A stretch of 64,000 nt of DNA from Cymodocea nodosa (GCA_036874045.1 CM072342.1:7400501-7464500); one strand, 5' to 3'. Counted from the stretch's first letter, positions 24,524 to 36,590 are shown. The notes: generated by a model not told the origin, from the letters alone. Numbers and translations: made by a program.

Positions 24524-24525
24524 AA

Positions 24526-25518
24526 AACTTTTAGTAGATTTTTGTTTTCCGTAAATTTTAAATTTAAAACTGCAAGTGCACAATACTAATAATGTAGTAA
24601 GAATGTAAGTACAGGTCGATCCATAGGGAATTTGTATTTAATTTGGAAAATCTTAATAAAAGATGCTTAAATCTCAATTTATCTAATAATGCATTAACTT
24701 AAGTAAATCTCATCATTTGATTAGAAAATACAAAATTAAAGCTCAATTTCCACATCATATAACTCTCTTCTCAATTTCCTAAAAATCACAAAAAAGTATA
24801 GGAATGAAAACATATTAAGCTTTCTAAAAGGTGGCACAAATTTCACATGACAATTCTCATTATTGCTCTCGTAATCAAGAAAACAACTCAACTATGCAAC
24901 TCAGTCAAGGAAAGTTCTAGAATAGTGCACACAATTTGGAAATTTTATAACTAAATCAAATCTACATGAAATTTGGCAAAATTAGTGCACTTTGAAAGAT
25001 ATCTTGTTGCCCTAATATGAAAAATTCACAAACAAGAATTTTGAAATGCATACTGCTCAAGCAACATGCAAGCGTCAAGCACAGAAACCTAACTCACAAC
25101 CACAAATTCAAAATTGTTATGACATTCAAAAGAAAAAATCAAAACCTTAAAAAATACACGTCTAAAAATTATAAAACTATGAAATACATATTCTACACTC
25201 AAAATACATACAAAAAGAACTAAAATATGAAACAAAATTTAAAGAAATCGATTCATACAATAAAGAAGAATATGGAGCTCACTTTACAATTTATAGAAAA
25301 CCTAATATAAACGAAATTACATGATTTAGGGTTAGTTTTTTGCACAACACTCACATATTCACACAAATCAAACATATTTTATGAGACCTAATATAAAACA
25401 ACTAATATTATTAAGGTAAATAACATTTAAATAAGATCCTACATGTGCACATAACAATAAACCTAAAATACCTAAATTCTCATACACATGATATGAAAAA
25501 TGAGATACAAGTATGAGG
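24526..25518 (-). repeat. U5 part of an Athila-type 5' LTR (left piece)
   Basis: It carries the phrase CTGCAAGTGCACAAT and AGGTCGATCCATAGGG near 24570-24630, shared with the LTR ends at 5324-5868 and 38263-38760. It is split at 25518 by the element at 25519-33392. The 5-bp duplication TGAGG shows that the LTR resumes at 33393. Confidence 0.6.
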
Positions 25519-27563
25519 TGTTAGGAACGAATAGCTTCACCAGAGGGGAGGTGAATGGAGAATAGTGTGAATTTAAGCCTATTTTTCACTTTACTAACTA
25601 ATTTGATTAATCAGTTTGCACAAGTAATAATCAGATAAAAATAACATGCATAGTAGAAATAAAAGTAAGAAACACAAGGGAATTTTAGGTGGTTCACCAA
25701 CTCGGCTAGTCCACCCCTAAGGATCACTTGGGCTTCACTAAGTGTTTCAACCAACACTTACACACTTGCTTTTAGGTTGAAGCAAGAACCAAACACACAG
25801 AAGTTTTCAGGTATAAACTCCAAAAAACCAACACTCAGAAGTTTTCAGGTATAAACTCTAGAAAACCAACCTCTTGAGTTTTCAGGTCGAAACTCAAACC
25901 AACAACTGAATGTAGCTTTCAGGTTGAAGCCATGAACCAAATGATCCTTCTTGGATCAAACTTTCAACACATGGAGAGCTTTAAGAATCTTCTTGTAAAT
26001 TCAGCTTTCAATCGATTCTTTATTGAACTAAATTTGAGCTTTCTTCTATATCAGTAATTGATCTGTAATGTATACTGTATCTTTGTATGTAATTGCATCT
26101 GTAATCTCACTTGTAAGCTCTCTGAATATTGAAAGATCTGTTTATATTTATGCTTGAATATCCAATGATCATATTTTCTCCTCAACAGATGTATTCTGCT
26201 GTACTTGATTTGACTTCAGTCCCAAATATGGTAAGTTACCATTCTGTCTGATGTTCAGTAAGTAACCTTCCAATAATCTTTGACTTTCGGATGGTTATAT
26301 AAATAACTTGCCGAAATGCATCCATAACTTACCAAATCTTTACTCATATCCTGTTATCTATGTCACGTGAGGATTTTAAGTTACTCACGTGAAATGTCAA
26401 GTGTTCGGAGACTTGTATATTAACTCACCGAAAAGAGCTCCTAACTTTCAGATAGTTAACTACTGTAATTCTCCGACATTTCTTTTAAGTCTCCGATAGC
26501 TGTCTCTTCAATTCTACACGTGCATAAAAGAATAACTTAAGTTTCGGATAGTTAAGAATGTAACTCACCGAAACTTTCCCATTTTTCGGATAGTTATCTT
26601 TCTAACTCTCCAAAAATCCATTTGAGCATCTGTTTGGAATTCTACACGTGGGAAATTCAATGACTTAAGTTTCAGATAGTTAAATTGTAACTCACCAAAA
26701 CTCTCTTGAAATTTCGGATAGTTATCTTTCTAACTCTCTAAAAACTTATATGAGCTTCTGTTTGGAATTCTGCACGTGGAAAATTTAATGGCTTAAGTTT
26801 CGGATAGTTAAACTGTAACTCACCGAAACTCTCTTGAAATTTTGGATAGTTATCTTTCTAACTCTCCGAAAACTTATATGAGCTTCTGTCTGGAATTCTG
26901 CACGTGGCAAATTCAATGACTTAAGTTTCGGCTAGTTAAATTGTAACTCACCGAAACTCTCTTGAAATTTTGGATAGTTATCTAACTCTCTGATTTTTCC
27001 TTTTAAGCTTTCAACTACTGGCTTCTCCATTCTGTACGTGCGTAATAAGATAACTTAAGTTCTGGAAAGTTATACCTGTAACTCTCCGAAAAACTGGAAT
27101 AGTTATCTAACTCTCTGGAAAAAAAACTCAATTATCTAACTCTCCGAAAAGTTCTTTAAGTTTTCATTCTATATTTCTGCACGTGGTTAATTTAATGACT
27201 TTAACTTTCGGATAGTTAAACCTGTAACTCTCCAAAAAAGTCCTTTAAGCTTTCGGATAGTTAACTCCTTAACTATCCGATCATTTACTCCTTCTTAACT
27301 ATCCGATTATTTAACTCTCCGAAGGCTTTGTAAATTTGGATAGTTATCCTTTTAACTGTCTGATAGTCTTGCTGCTGCTTTACTCTTCGGATACTTGGAC
27401 CTGTAACTGTCTGATTTTCCTGTAGCTCTAAAGCAGTATCTTCTAGAACTTTCTCCATCTACTTGTCTACTTTCTGATATTTTGCTGAGCTATCAAATCT
27501 GTGAAATACAATTTGGTTTCCTTACATAGGTTTTTGCATTATCAAAATACTAGGGTCCTAACA
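25519..27563 (-). repeat. 3' LTR of the gag-only element
   Basis: It starts (minus strand) TGTTAGGACCCTAGTATTTTG at 27563 and ends GAACGTTCCTAACA-like sequence at 25519. It contains an A-box-like motif (25697-25708) and a tandem array of hairpin units at 26511-27300. It pairs with 31346-33392. Confidence 0.9.
26511..27300 (-). repeat. Array of about six 128-144 bp units in the LTR, each with CACGTG-like core and hairpins
   Basis: Units start with an ATTCTNCACGTG-like phrase at 26511, 26639, 26767, 26895, 27029 and 27173 (spacings 128, 128, 128, 134, 144). Most units hold GACTTAAG, then TTTCGGATAGTTA paired with TAACTCACCGAAA, then a second pair of GGATAGTTA and TAACTCTCCGAAA. Each pair can fold as a short hairpin. 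The same array fills 32339-33130 in the other LTR. In this orientation it lies in U3, where promoters and enhancers are expected. Confidence 0.8.
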
Positions 27564-27586
27564 ATCTCCCCCTTTTTGATAATGAC
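27564..27586 (-). other. Polypurine tract of the gag-only element
   Basis: The minus strand reads GTCATTATCAAAAAGGGGGA then GAT directly before the 3' LTR. Further purine tracts lie near 27735, 27770, 27830, 28300 and 28430, the multiple-tract pattern typical of Sireviruses. Confidence 0.8.
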
Positions 27587-29094
27587 AAAATCTTTTACAT
27601 TAAATTACATGTATTTCACTCCCTAGATTGTTGCTATACATTCAATCACACAGAAACTAAGTAAAGCAAAGAATTACAATGAATATAATACAATGAAGTT
27701 AATTTCTCGCCTTGTTTGTGTACTGGGAAAGCTCCCCCTGCCTTCTATGTAATTTTCTATATTCTTCTCCCCCTTTTTGTCATTAGATAAAAGGAGTTCC
27801 ACAATTTTCTTTTGTTGAATTTTCTTCTCCCTTTTTTGTCATTAAATTTGTATTTGATGATATACCAATTTTCTAATCTCTATAATCCTGTCAGATATCA
27901 AGTTGTGAAAAGAATCAAATGCATCAATATCTTCAAATACCAATTTTTGATTTTCCATCAAATGTAGACTATTAATGCATAGATCTCAATTGTTGAGATA
28001 TTTTCATCATTGCAGTCTATTTTCTTCTTTTCCTTTGATGTTGTGCTACTTTTCTTCTTTCTTATTCAAGCACAGTATCAATTGAAGTGTCAATTTCCTT
28101 AATCCTTGTCTGATGCCAGTTGTTGACATTCTATCATCTAAGAAGTCAGTAATTGCTCTCCTGATTTGTGATATTTCTTCCTTTGTTTTCTTGTAATTAC
28201 TACATCATCTGTAAAAACTAAAAACAATGAAATGCCAATAGTTAATGTAGCAATTTATAAATATGCAGTTAATATTTGTAATTTCTACCACATGCTCTCC
28301 CCCTATCTGTATGGAGGTTCTCTGATTTATAATAGCAAGCTATAGGCTCTTCCGCTATATGCATGCCCTCTTTATACACTTTTATTTTGTACTGAAGTAA
28401 CATTCTGAATTCTCTTCATATAGTAGGTTCTCCCCTTACTTATATGTTTTTCCTTACAAACAAATTTGTTGCACCTGTTCTGCAAAATGAATGTCATATA
28501 TGATACCAATTGAACTAAATATCAATTGTTAATCAAAAATATCATAAAAGATTTTCAATCAATTTGCTTCTGACTCCAATTCGTTTATCTTCTCTTGGAT
28601 CTTTGTTTCAAGTGGTTCTTCTATTTGTAGAAGATAATTTGAAGACTGTAATCTATCTACTACGGATTTTGGTTGTCCTTTGATGAATCTGATTTCCCTG
28701 CGTTTGTAGTCATTCAACTTGGCTCATGCAAGCATTGTTTCCTTTATAGAACATGATTCAATCATTGATGCTACTTTTGATGCTAATTGTTAATTTCAGA
28801 ATATTATAACTGATTCTTAATTGATTACCTTCTGATTACCAACTGTTTAGCTTCTTAAACTCTCTCTTCAATAGATTCCTTCAAAACATATGTAGAGAGC
28901 AATTTGTGACTGTAGTCTGGTTGCTGCAAATTTTGCTCTCCTTAAGCATCAAGATTTTAGGCACAATTTCCACTCAATTTAAGTGAGCACTTTTTACCAA
29001 TTTATGGTGCCTCTTGTAATACCAAATTTTTACTGTCATAACTGGTTTGGAGCTATAGATCAACTACTCCCCATAAACCATATAATCTTGCAAT
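27587..29094 (-). other. Noncoding 3' internal region of the gag-only element
   Basis: No ORF is supported. In an autonomous Sirevirus, pol would follow gag here. Instead about 1.5 kb of AT-rich DNA with purine tracts follows, matched in reverse by 21120-22273. Confidence 0.7.
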
Positions 29095-30270
29095 TCAAAC
29101 AGAAATAGATTTTGGTACACATACTTTCTTGGGTCCATAAGTGTTAGTCTTGACAATATTTAGTTTATTGCCTTTTGGTAGCCACATTGAACCAGATCTT
29201 CTTTTGATGGCAAACACTGTTGTACCATCTCTATAAGATCGGATAACACCATCACAGTAGGGTATTTCATGTGGAGTAGCATACCCTAGGCCAAATCTAT
29301 TTGAGCCATGTCTTTGTGAACCAATGATTTGATCTAATCTTTTCTGTCCATTGGTAAATTTATGCACAGAATTTTTCAGATCAGTGATTTCTGTTTTCAA
29401 ATTTCATTTTCACTTATCAATTTGTCATTATTGCATTTTGTATCTTCAACATGCAAATTTTCAAGTTTAGTATGTGCTTCTTCTAAGCATGTAGTTAAAT
29501 GCTTAATTTCCTTTTTATACTTTTTGCATTTAACATATAAGCTGTCAACAATAGACAAAAGAATATTTACATCTAGATTATCATTGTCTATATCAAAATC
29601 ACTTTGAGATGAAGTGGAACATACCTCTTGTGCTGTATAGCACACATTTACTAGTACCTCTTCATCTGAACTGGATGAGCTACTAGAAGAACTACTATCA
29701 TCCTAAGTAGCCTTCAATGCCATTTTCTTTTTGTAGCTCCTCTTCTTCTTCATTTCTTTTTCTTCTTGTTGCAGTGGACAATTAGGTTGTATATGTCCCT
29801 GCATCTTGCATTTAAAGCATATTGGTGCATTACTTTTTGATGTGTTGGCATGATTCTTTTTCTTCATCCATTTTCTGAATTTTCTAGCCAGTAGCACAAC
29901 ATCATCATCCGAGCTTTGAAGTTCTTGTGTTGATGGAAAGGCTAGTTCTTTCTTTGTTTCAGTTTTCTTTTTACCACTACCTTCCTCAACTTTCCATTCC
30001 TTCAATTGAACTTCATGGGCCAGTAGGTTGCTCATTAGATCCTCTACTAAGTATTTGTTGAGGTCTTTGGAATCTTGTATCGATGTAGACTTTTGCTTCC
30101 ATTCCATAGTTAAGCTTCTAAGGATTTTCTGTACCTGTTCACAGACAGAAAATTCCTTTCCCAAACCTCTTAAGCCATTAATAATCTCAGTGAATCTTGA
30201 AAACATATCAATGATAGTTTCATCATCAAGCATTTTAAATAATTCAAGCTTTCTAAGTAAAATGCTTATT
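29095..30270 (-). pseudogene. Second gag segment: capsid C-term, zinc knuckle, coiled coil and gag end
   Basis: The minus-strand frame starts with ISILLRKLELFK near 30265, then the capsid C-terminal part (MFSRFTEIINGLRGLGKEF, VQKILRSLTMEWKQKSTSIQ), a Lys-rich linker, one CCHC zinc knuckle (CFKCKMQGHIQPNC, near 29800), an acidic Ser run, a coiled-coil region (29645-29397), and an end NTYGPKKVCVPKSISV at 29095. That ending resembles the gag-protease border of Sireviruses. A single stop follows MALKAT near 29705 and another frame break lies near 29400. Gag packages element RNA in cytoplasmic particles. Confidence 0.8.
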
Positions 30271-31294
30271 TTCTGAACTAGAGGAAGAAGAACATACCTC
30301 TTGTGCTACAAAACATATGTTGGCTGTAGCTTCATCTTCAGAATCTGATGAACTGCTTGAAGAGCTACTGTCATCCCACGTAGCTTTGAGAGCCATCTTC
30401 TTTTTGTCCTTCCATCTCTTCTTCTTATCTCCTTGATCCTCTTCTGTTTGAAATGGACAGAAGGTCTGTATGTGCCCTTGCCTTTTACATTTGAAACATG
30501 TAGGAATAGTTCTTTTAGAGGAGCTGGGCTTATTCTTTTTCTTCATAAACTTTCTAAAGTTCCTTGCCAGCAACATGATCTCATCATCATCTAAGCTTGG
30601 AGCTTCTTCTATAGATGGAAATGCTATTTCCTTTTTTTTTTCAGCTTTCTTTTCAACAGCTTCTTCTTGCTCTTTCCAGTCCTTTATCTAAACTTTGTGG
30701 GCCAGAAGATTGCCCAACAGTTCTTCAACTATGTAATTGTTGAGATTTTTCGAATCTTGAATAGATGTGGACTTCTGTTTCCACTCAACAGTTAAGCTCC
30801 TCAGGATCTTTTGTACCTGTTCAAGTGAAGAGAATTCATTTTCCAAGCCTTTCAGACTATTAATGATTTCAGTAAATCTTGAAAACATTTCAGTTATGTT
30901 TTCATTATCATTCATTTTAAACAGTTCTAGTTTTCTCAACAGGATACTAATTTTTGTATCCTTAACTTGGCTTGTACCTTCGTGAGTAACTTAAAAGGAT
31001 TTTCCAAGTCTCATGAGCAGACTTACATGTAGATACTTTATTATATTGTTCAGTAGTTAGTGCACAAAAAATGGCATTCAATCCTCTAGCATCCAATTGA
31101 ATGATTTTCTCATCCTCCTCAGACTAATTCATAACATCACTAGTTGGAAGTATAGTTCCAAGAACAACAATCTTCTAGAGTTTGACATCAGAACTCCTAA
31201 GGAAGCACTCCATTCTATTCTTCCAATAGTTATAATTGGAACCATCGAATAGAGGAGGTTTGTGGATGTTTTGTCCCTCAGCAAATTGAGCCAT
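30250..31294 (-). pseudogene. First gag segment with N-term, capsid and zinc knuckle
   Basis: The minus-strand ATG at 31294 begins MAQFAEGQNIHKPPLFDG, the Sirevirus gag start. Stops occur at three places and a frameshift near 30980. The rest is open: MFSRFTEIINSLKGLENEF, VQKILRSLTVEWKQKSTSIQ, then a CCHC knuckle (CFKCKRQGHIQTFC, near 30490) and an acidic Ser tract. It stops at about 30250, just where a second copy of the capsid C-term begins. The repeated piece is about 690 bp (30955-30270 versus 30269-29580). Confidence 0.8.
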
Positions 31295-31330
31295 AAATCT
31301 AGATGGTTAAATCTTATGAATGATTAACCA

Positions 31331-31343
31331 CGCTCTGATACCA
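31331..31343 (-). other. Primer binding site for initiator-Met tRNA
   Basis: The minus strand reads TGGTATCAGAGCG two bases after the 5' LTR end. This is the standard copia site complementary to the 3' end of initiator methionine tRNA. Confidence 0.9.
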
Positions 31344-31345
31344 AT

Positions 31346-33392
31346 TGTTAGGAACGAATGGCTTTACTAGAAGGGGGGGTGAATGGAGAACAGTGTGAAT
31401 TTAAGCCTATTTTTCACTTTACTAACTAATTTGATTAATCAGTTTGCACAAGTAATAATCAGATAAAAATAACATGCACAGTAGAAATAAAAGTAAGAAA
31501 CACAAGGGAATTTTAGGTGGTTCACCAACTCGGCTAGTCCACCCCCAAGGATCACTTAGGCTTCACTAGGTATTTCAACCAACACTTACACACTTGCTTT
31601 CAGGTCAAAGCAAGAACCAATCACACAGAAGTTTTCAGGTATAAACTCAAGAAAACCAACACTTAGAAGTTTTCAGATATAAACTCTAGAAAATCAACCT
31701 CTTGAGTTTTCAGGTCGAAACTCAAACCAACAACTGAATGTAGCTTTCAGGTTGAAGCCATGAACCAAATGATCCTTCTTGGATCAGACTTTCAGCACAT
31801 GGAGAGCTTTAAGAATCTTCTTGTAAATCCAGCTTTCAATCGATTCTTTGTTGAACTGAATTTGAGCTTTCTTCTATATCAATAATTGATCTACAATGCA
31901 TACTATATCTTTGTATGTAATTATATCTGTAATCTCACTTGTAAGCTCTCTAAATATTGAAAGATCTGTTTGTATTTATGCTTGAATATCCAACGATCAT
32001 ATTTTCTCCTTAACGGATGTATTCTGTTGTACTTGATTTGACTTCAGTCCCAAATATGGTAAGTTACCATTCTGTCTGATGTTCAGTAAGTAACCTTCCG
32101 ATAATCTTTAACTTTTGAATGGTTATATAAATAACTTGTCGAAATGCATCCATAACTTACCGATTCTTTACTCATATCTTGTTATCTGTGTCACGTGAGG
32201 ATTTTAAGTTGCTCACGTGCAATGTCAAGTGTTCGGAGAATTGTATATTAACTCACCGAAAAGAGCTCCTGACTTTCGGATAGTTAAATACTATAACTCT
32301 CCAACATTTCTTTTAAGTCTCCGACAATTGTCTCTTCAATTCTGCACATGTACAAAAGAATAACTTAAGTTTCGGATAGTTAAGAATGTAACTCACCGAA
32401 ACTTTCCCATTTTTCGGATAGTTATCTTTCTAACTCTCTAAAAACCCATTTGAGCATCTGTCTGAAATTCTACACGTGGGAAATTCAATGACTTAAGTTT
32501 CGAATAGTTGAACTGTAACTCACCGAAACTCTCTTGAAATTTTGGATAGTTATCTTTCTAACTCTCCAAAAACTTATATGAGCTTTTGTTTGGAATTCTG
32601 CACGTGGGAAATTCAATGACTTAAGTTTCGGATAGTTAAATTGTAACTCACCGAAACTCTCTTGAAATTTCAAATAGTTATCTTTCTAACTCTCCAAAAA
32701 CTTATATGAGCTTTTGTTTGGAATTCTGCACGTGGCAAATTCAATGACTTAAGTTTCGGCTAGTTAAATTGTAACTCACCGAAACTCTCTTGAAATTTCG
32801 GATAGTTATCTAACTCTCCGATTTTTCCTTTTAAGCTTTCAACTACCGACTTCTCCATTCTACACATGCGTAATAAGATGACTTAAGTTTCAAAAAGTTA
32901 TACCTGTAACTCTCCGAAAAATTGGAATAGTTATCTAACTCTCCGAAAAAAAAACTCAGATAGTTGTCTAACTCTTCGAAAAGTCCTTTAAGTTTTCATT
33001 CTGTATTTCTGCACGTGGTTAATTTAATAACTTTAAATTTCGGATAATTAAACCCGTAACTCTCCGAAAAAGTCCTTTAAGCTTCCAGATAGTTAACTCC
33101 TTAACTATCCGATCATTTAATCCTTCTTAACTATTTGATTATTTAACTCTCCGAAGGCTTTGTAAATTCGGATAGTTATCCTTTTAACTGTTTGATAGTC
33201 TTGCTGCTTTACTCTTTGAATACTTGGACCTGTAATTGTTTGATTTTCCTATAGCTCTAAAGTAGTATCTTCTGGAACTTTCTCCATCTGTTTGTCTACT
33301 TTCTAATCTTTTGCTAAGCTATCAAATCTGTGAAATACAATTTAGTTTCCTCACATAGGTTTTTGCATTATCAAAATACTAGAGTCGTAACA
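31346..33392 (-). repeat. 5' LTR of the gag-only element
   Basis: It is the partner of 25519-27563, with the same ends (minus-strand start TGTTACGACTCTAGTATTTTG at 33392), the same A-box-like motif (31525-31536) and the same hairpin array (32339-33130). Confidence 0.9.
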
Positions 33393-34200
33393 TGAGGATC
33401 TTCCATTTTCTTCACACCTTAAAGCTTTCCTCCTTTCTTCAAGTAAGAAATCCATAGCAAGCTAATAACCACAAGGTTTGCTTCACTTTTGGGATGTCAC
33501 CACCAAAAGATTCACTTCGCTAATGGGGCTACCTATGATTGCCACAAGAAGGTGGGTTGCCCTCATCCTCTTCAAGCTCCTTAGCCAATGTACATTGGAA
33601 ACTCCTATCTTCAAGGTTGAAACCCACAAGTTTGATCACATACCAACCTCCCAAGATGCACCACACAAGCTTCCAACCACCAATATCTCTTGGAAGTCCT
33701 TACGTGAAGCACACCTTAGTGAAGATGGAAGGTCATCTAGAGGGGTGGAGATGAAGCTCACCAAATCCTTAGAGAAAAGCTCACATTCTTGGATTAAGGA
33801 GGAGAGAGGCCAATGTTTGTGGTGTAGAGGAGATGGAATGAAGGTGGAGATGGAGGTGGGTGTTAGCCAAATAAGTAGAAAATGAGAGATGATTTTAGAG
33901 TTGGATGGCCAAATACTTTATATAGTCTTAGGGTTTTGTTGCTTGGTCTCCAATAAATTATATCCAATAGCCCACATTGTTTCCTCTTTGATCCACCTTG
34001 ATTTCATGATTTCTTGACCTATAAAACTCAAAGCCAAGTTGGATGCACATATATATTGAATATAAATCATATGATGCAAAGATAATATATATGGATGCAT
34101 GAGTTGCCATATATGGAAAGTTGCCAAATTAGGAAGGTTTTAGTCCACAACTTCTTCATATGTGTATGCATGAATTACTTAAAGTTTTTTAGTTTTACAT
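33393..34200 (-). repeat. U3/R part of the Athila-type 5' LTR (right piece)
   Basis: This continues the LTR cut at 25518. It has a TATA box at 33917-33925 on the minus strand and, downstream of it, a less AT-rich stretch at 33400-33880 that would be the first transcribed part. The open stretch at 33478-33885 on the plus strand is antisense to this and is not supported as a gene. The upstream LTR limit is unclear, somewhere between 34150 and 35000. Confidence 0.5.
33917..33925 (-). promoter_or_regulatory. TATA box of Athila-type LTR
   Basis: The minus strand reads CTATATAAAG. A TATA motif sits in the same position, before a GC-richer transcribed stretch, in the other two Athila-type LTRs (36216-36224 plus, 39395-39403 minus), which supports a promoter role. 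Confidence 0.5.
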
Positions 34201-35603
34201 CATATTTAAGTAATTCAACATTCATACAATATATATAAAGTCATACTTTTGAAGAATTATAAAAATCAATTCTAATTCATGAGCTATTGTCTAAGTGTTT
34301 ATTTGATAAAGGATAAATTTGTGTATTATCAACTATTTAATCCTTAATTTATGCATATACCTAGCAATTCTACATTAGAACATATATATTTGTAACTTAT
34401 AATCTCTAATATGTATGAAATAACATATATAAAATGCACAAATTGATACTTTACAAAAACTAAATAAAGGAAATTGTAGATTTGTTGATGGAAAGATAAG
34501 AGCTAACATTTAGGATAAAGTTATTAAAGAATGCAACAAGAAGACAAAATGTAACATTACAAGAAAAAATATAAATAGTCACATGAAGACGTGACGATTA
34601 ATGTATAAAAATTACATAAAGATTTTGAGTCAAAGTAAATGAGGTTGGGACTACATAAATGGATATACTAATATACTTAAAGAAATATGGAAAGAATTTG
34701 TTGAGGTTAGAAATTATAATCATTTCTATTTATTAATTACATGGCATTAACTTGACACATTAATCTTTTCAAATGTAGAAACATCTTGATTGTAAGCAAT
34801 GTAATGGAAAACCTTACCTTATCTAAGAGCAACTTTAAATAATTTTTGAACATAGCATGGCATCTAGTTCTCGAGCAAAACATTCTAAGGAATGTACACA
34901 ACTTGAAGAAGAAAATACAAATGCCACTTTAAATAATGACAATATTGATACATTCACTCTAGTATTTGATAAAGTTCTAGTTGAAGATACTCATCAAATG
35001 TAAACAAATTCCTTATTTAAAAAATATATCCATAATAGATGTGTCTAAGAAGGGCAAATGACCTCAATCACATGCAAAGTTATAAGAGTTAATGTCTAAT
35101 GTTGTTCAAGATATGACAAGTACATTTAGAGAATATTTTGAAAGAGATGATTGAGGGACACACATAGGTTAGAAATAATGAATTATATAAAGTTGAACAA
35201 GAAAGGTTGGAAATCATGAGTGGATTATATAAAGTAGAACAAGAAAGATTGCATATATAGCATATATCATTAAGGAAAGCTAAAGATGTGATGAATATAT
35301 TGTTTTTACTATATGAGCCTACTAATAGTGAGCAATTCAAAGTAACCAAATTATTACAAAGTTCAAAAACGTGAGAATAGTTTTTGGTTATACCAGATGG
35401 CAAGAAAGTAGCATGGTTGATGTTTTATTTAAATTGATGTGGTTAACTTATTAATAGATAGGCAATTGAAAATTTATGTTAATAATTTAAAGAGTTGTTG
35501 ATGTTGTTATTGTATCTTATGTGATAAACTCTTACGTTATTGATGTGATAAATTCTTATGTTGTTATTTGATATAATAAATTCTTATGTTATTTGATGTG
35601 ATG
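34201..35603 (+). other. AT-rich stretch with a degraded ORF of unknown origin
   Basis: An ATG at 34857 opens MASSSRAKHSKE and runs 48 codons to a stop. A further open piece near 35160-35370 contains the repeated phrase YKVEQERLEIM / YKVEQERLHI, encoded by a 39-bp imperfect direct repeat. It could be the tail of a transposon-associated accessory protein, but no family is recognised. At 35500-35600 a degenerate tandem of GATGTGATAAATTCTTATG occurs. Confidence 0.25.
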
Positions 35604-36590
35604 TGTTTAGAATAAAATTATGCATAATATTAGTGATTAATAAATGGTTAATTAGATCATATTTAGCTTATCATATGAGAATTAAGTCATTATGTTACAT
35701 TGATACAATTATAAGCCTTAATTACAAAATATGCATAATTTACAGGAATTAGTGATTAATTAAGTATTATTTCTGAAAGATTGAAAGCCTAGTTTACATG
35801 TGATTTTATAGAATTTTACAAAACCTCGTAAAGTGAAGAATTATTTTACACATATAATTATAAATGAATTAAAAATTACTTCTTTTACATATCAAGTGTT
35901 AAATATTATATAAACATTTGTTCTATTAAATGATAGAACTAAACGAGTCCGTTGAGTTAAGCTTAACTCAACAAGGTCGGTCTATTGAGTTAATAGTTAA
36001 GTCAATGGAGTAAGTCCATTGAGTTACACTTAACTCCACAGACTAGTTATTTTCTAATATTCAATTGTGAATAGTTATAGAAAATTCGAAGGAAACCACG
36101 TTGCACGAATCACACTATGATCTAAATCATGGAATGAAGAAGTAATCACAATCATTGATATGAAGGAAGGAAATCTAACTAGTGATTTTTGAGGAAGCAA
36201 TTAATACCAAAGGAAATATAAAAGGAAAATAAAAAGAATAAAGAAAAGAGGAGGGAGAACTGCGCTAACTACAGAAAGCATTGAACGTTCTTTGAACTCC
36301 CACCAACACCACCATCCACCATCCATCGAAGGTCTGTAAGGATACTTTCCAAATATAGGGTTGATTTTGAGACAAACATAATGACTAACAACCACTATGA
36401 AGAATGATCGTGTCACAGAAAGGAAAGACATTTTCACCAAGTACTGAATCATCTCTTAGAAGATAGTAAAGCTTCTAGCCTTGGTTTCAAGTTAATGTTG
36501 TTAACTCAACAGAGTAAGTTCGTAGACTTATCTTAGACTCAACCAATTAAGTTCGTTGAGTTAAGCTTAACTCAGCGGACCTCTCGTAAA
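35604..36590 (+). repeat. Athila-type LTR, plus strand (deleted copy)
   Basis: It begins TGTTTAGAATAAAATTATGC and follows the solo LTR at 38263-40477 in reverse. The stretch 36120-36500 matches 39140-39460. A TATA motif lies at 36216-36224. After GCCTTGGTTTCAAG near 36490 it jumps to sequence resembling the LTR 3' part, so an internal deletion is likely. It ends near 36590. Confidence 0.65.

Larger units (their letters stand above)
25519..33392 (-). mobile_element. Complete non-autonomous gag-only Sirevirus (type A), TSD TGAGG
   Basis: The element is bounded by TGAGG at 25514-25518 and 33393-33397, and has two LTRs of about 2.05 kb, a tRNA-iMet primer site at 31331-31343 and a polypurine tract at 27564-27586. 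The 3.8-kb interior encodes only gag, partly duplicated, followed by about 1.5 kb of noncoding DNA with several purine tracts. No protease, integrase, RT or RNase H is seen on either strand. This matches the class called TR-GAG (terminal-repeat retrotransposons with GAG), which would need enzymes from an autonomous Sirevirus. The LTRs differ at many sites, mostly transitions in the stretches I compared, so the insertion is old. Confidence 0.9.

Noticed and set aside
33478..33885. Plus-strand 135-codon open stretch
   Set aside because: It is antisense to the transcribed part of an Athila-type LTR, shows no recognisable domain, and overlaps another open frame of similar length.
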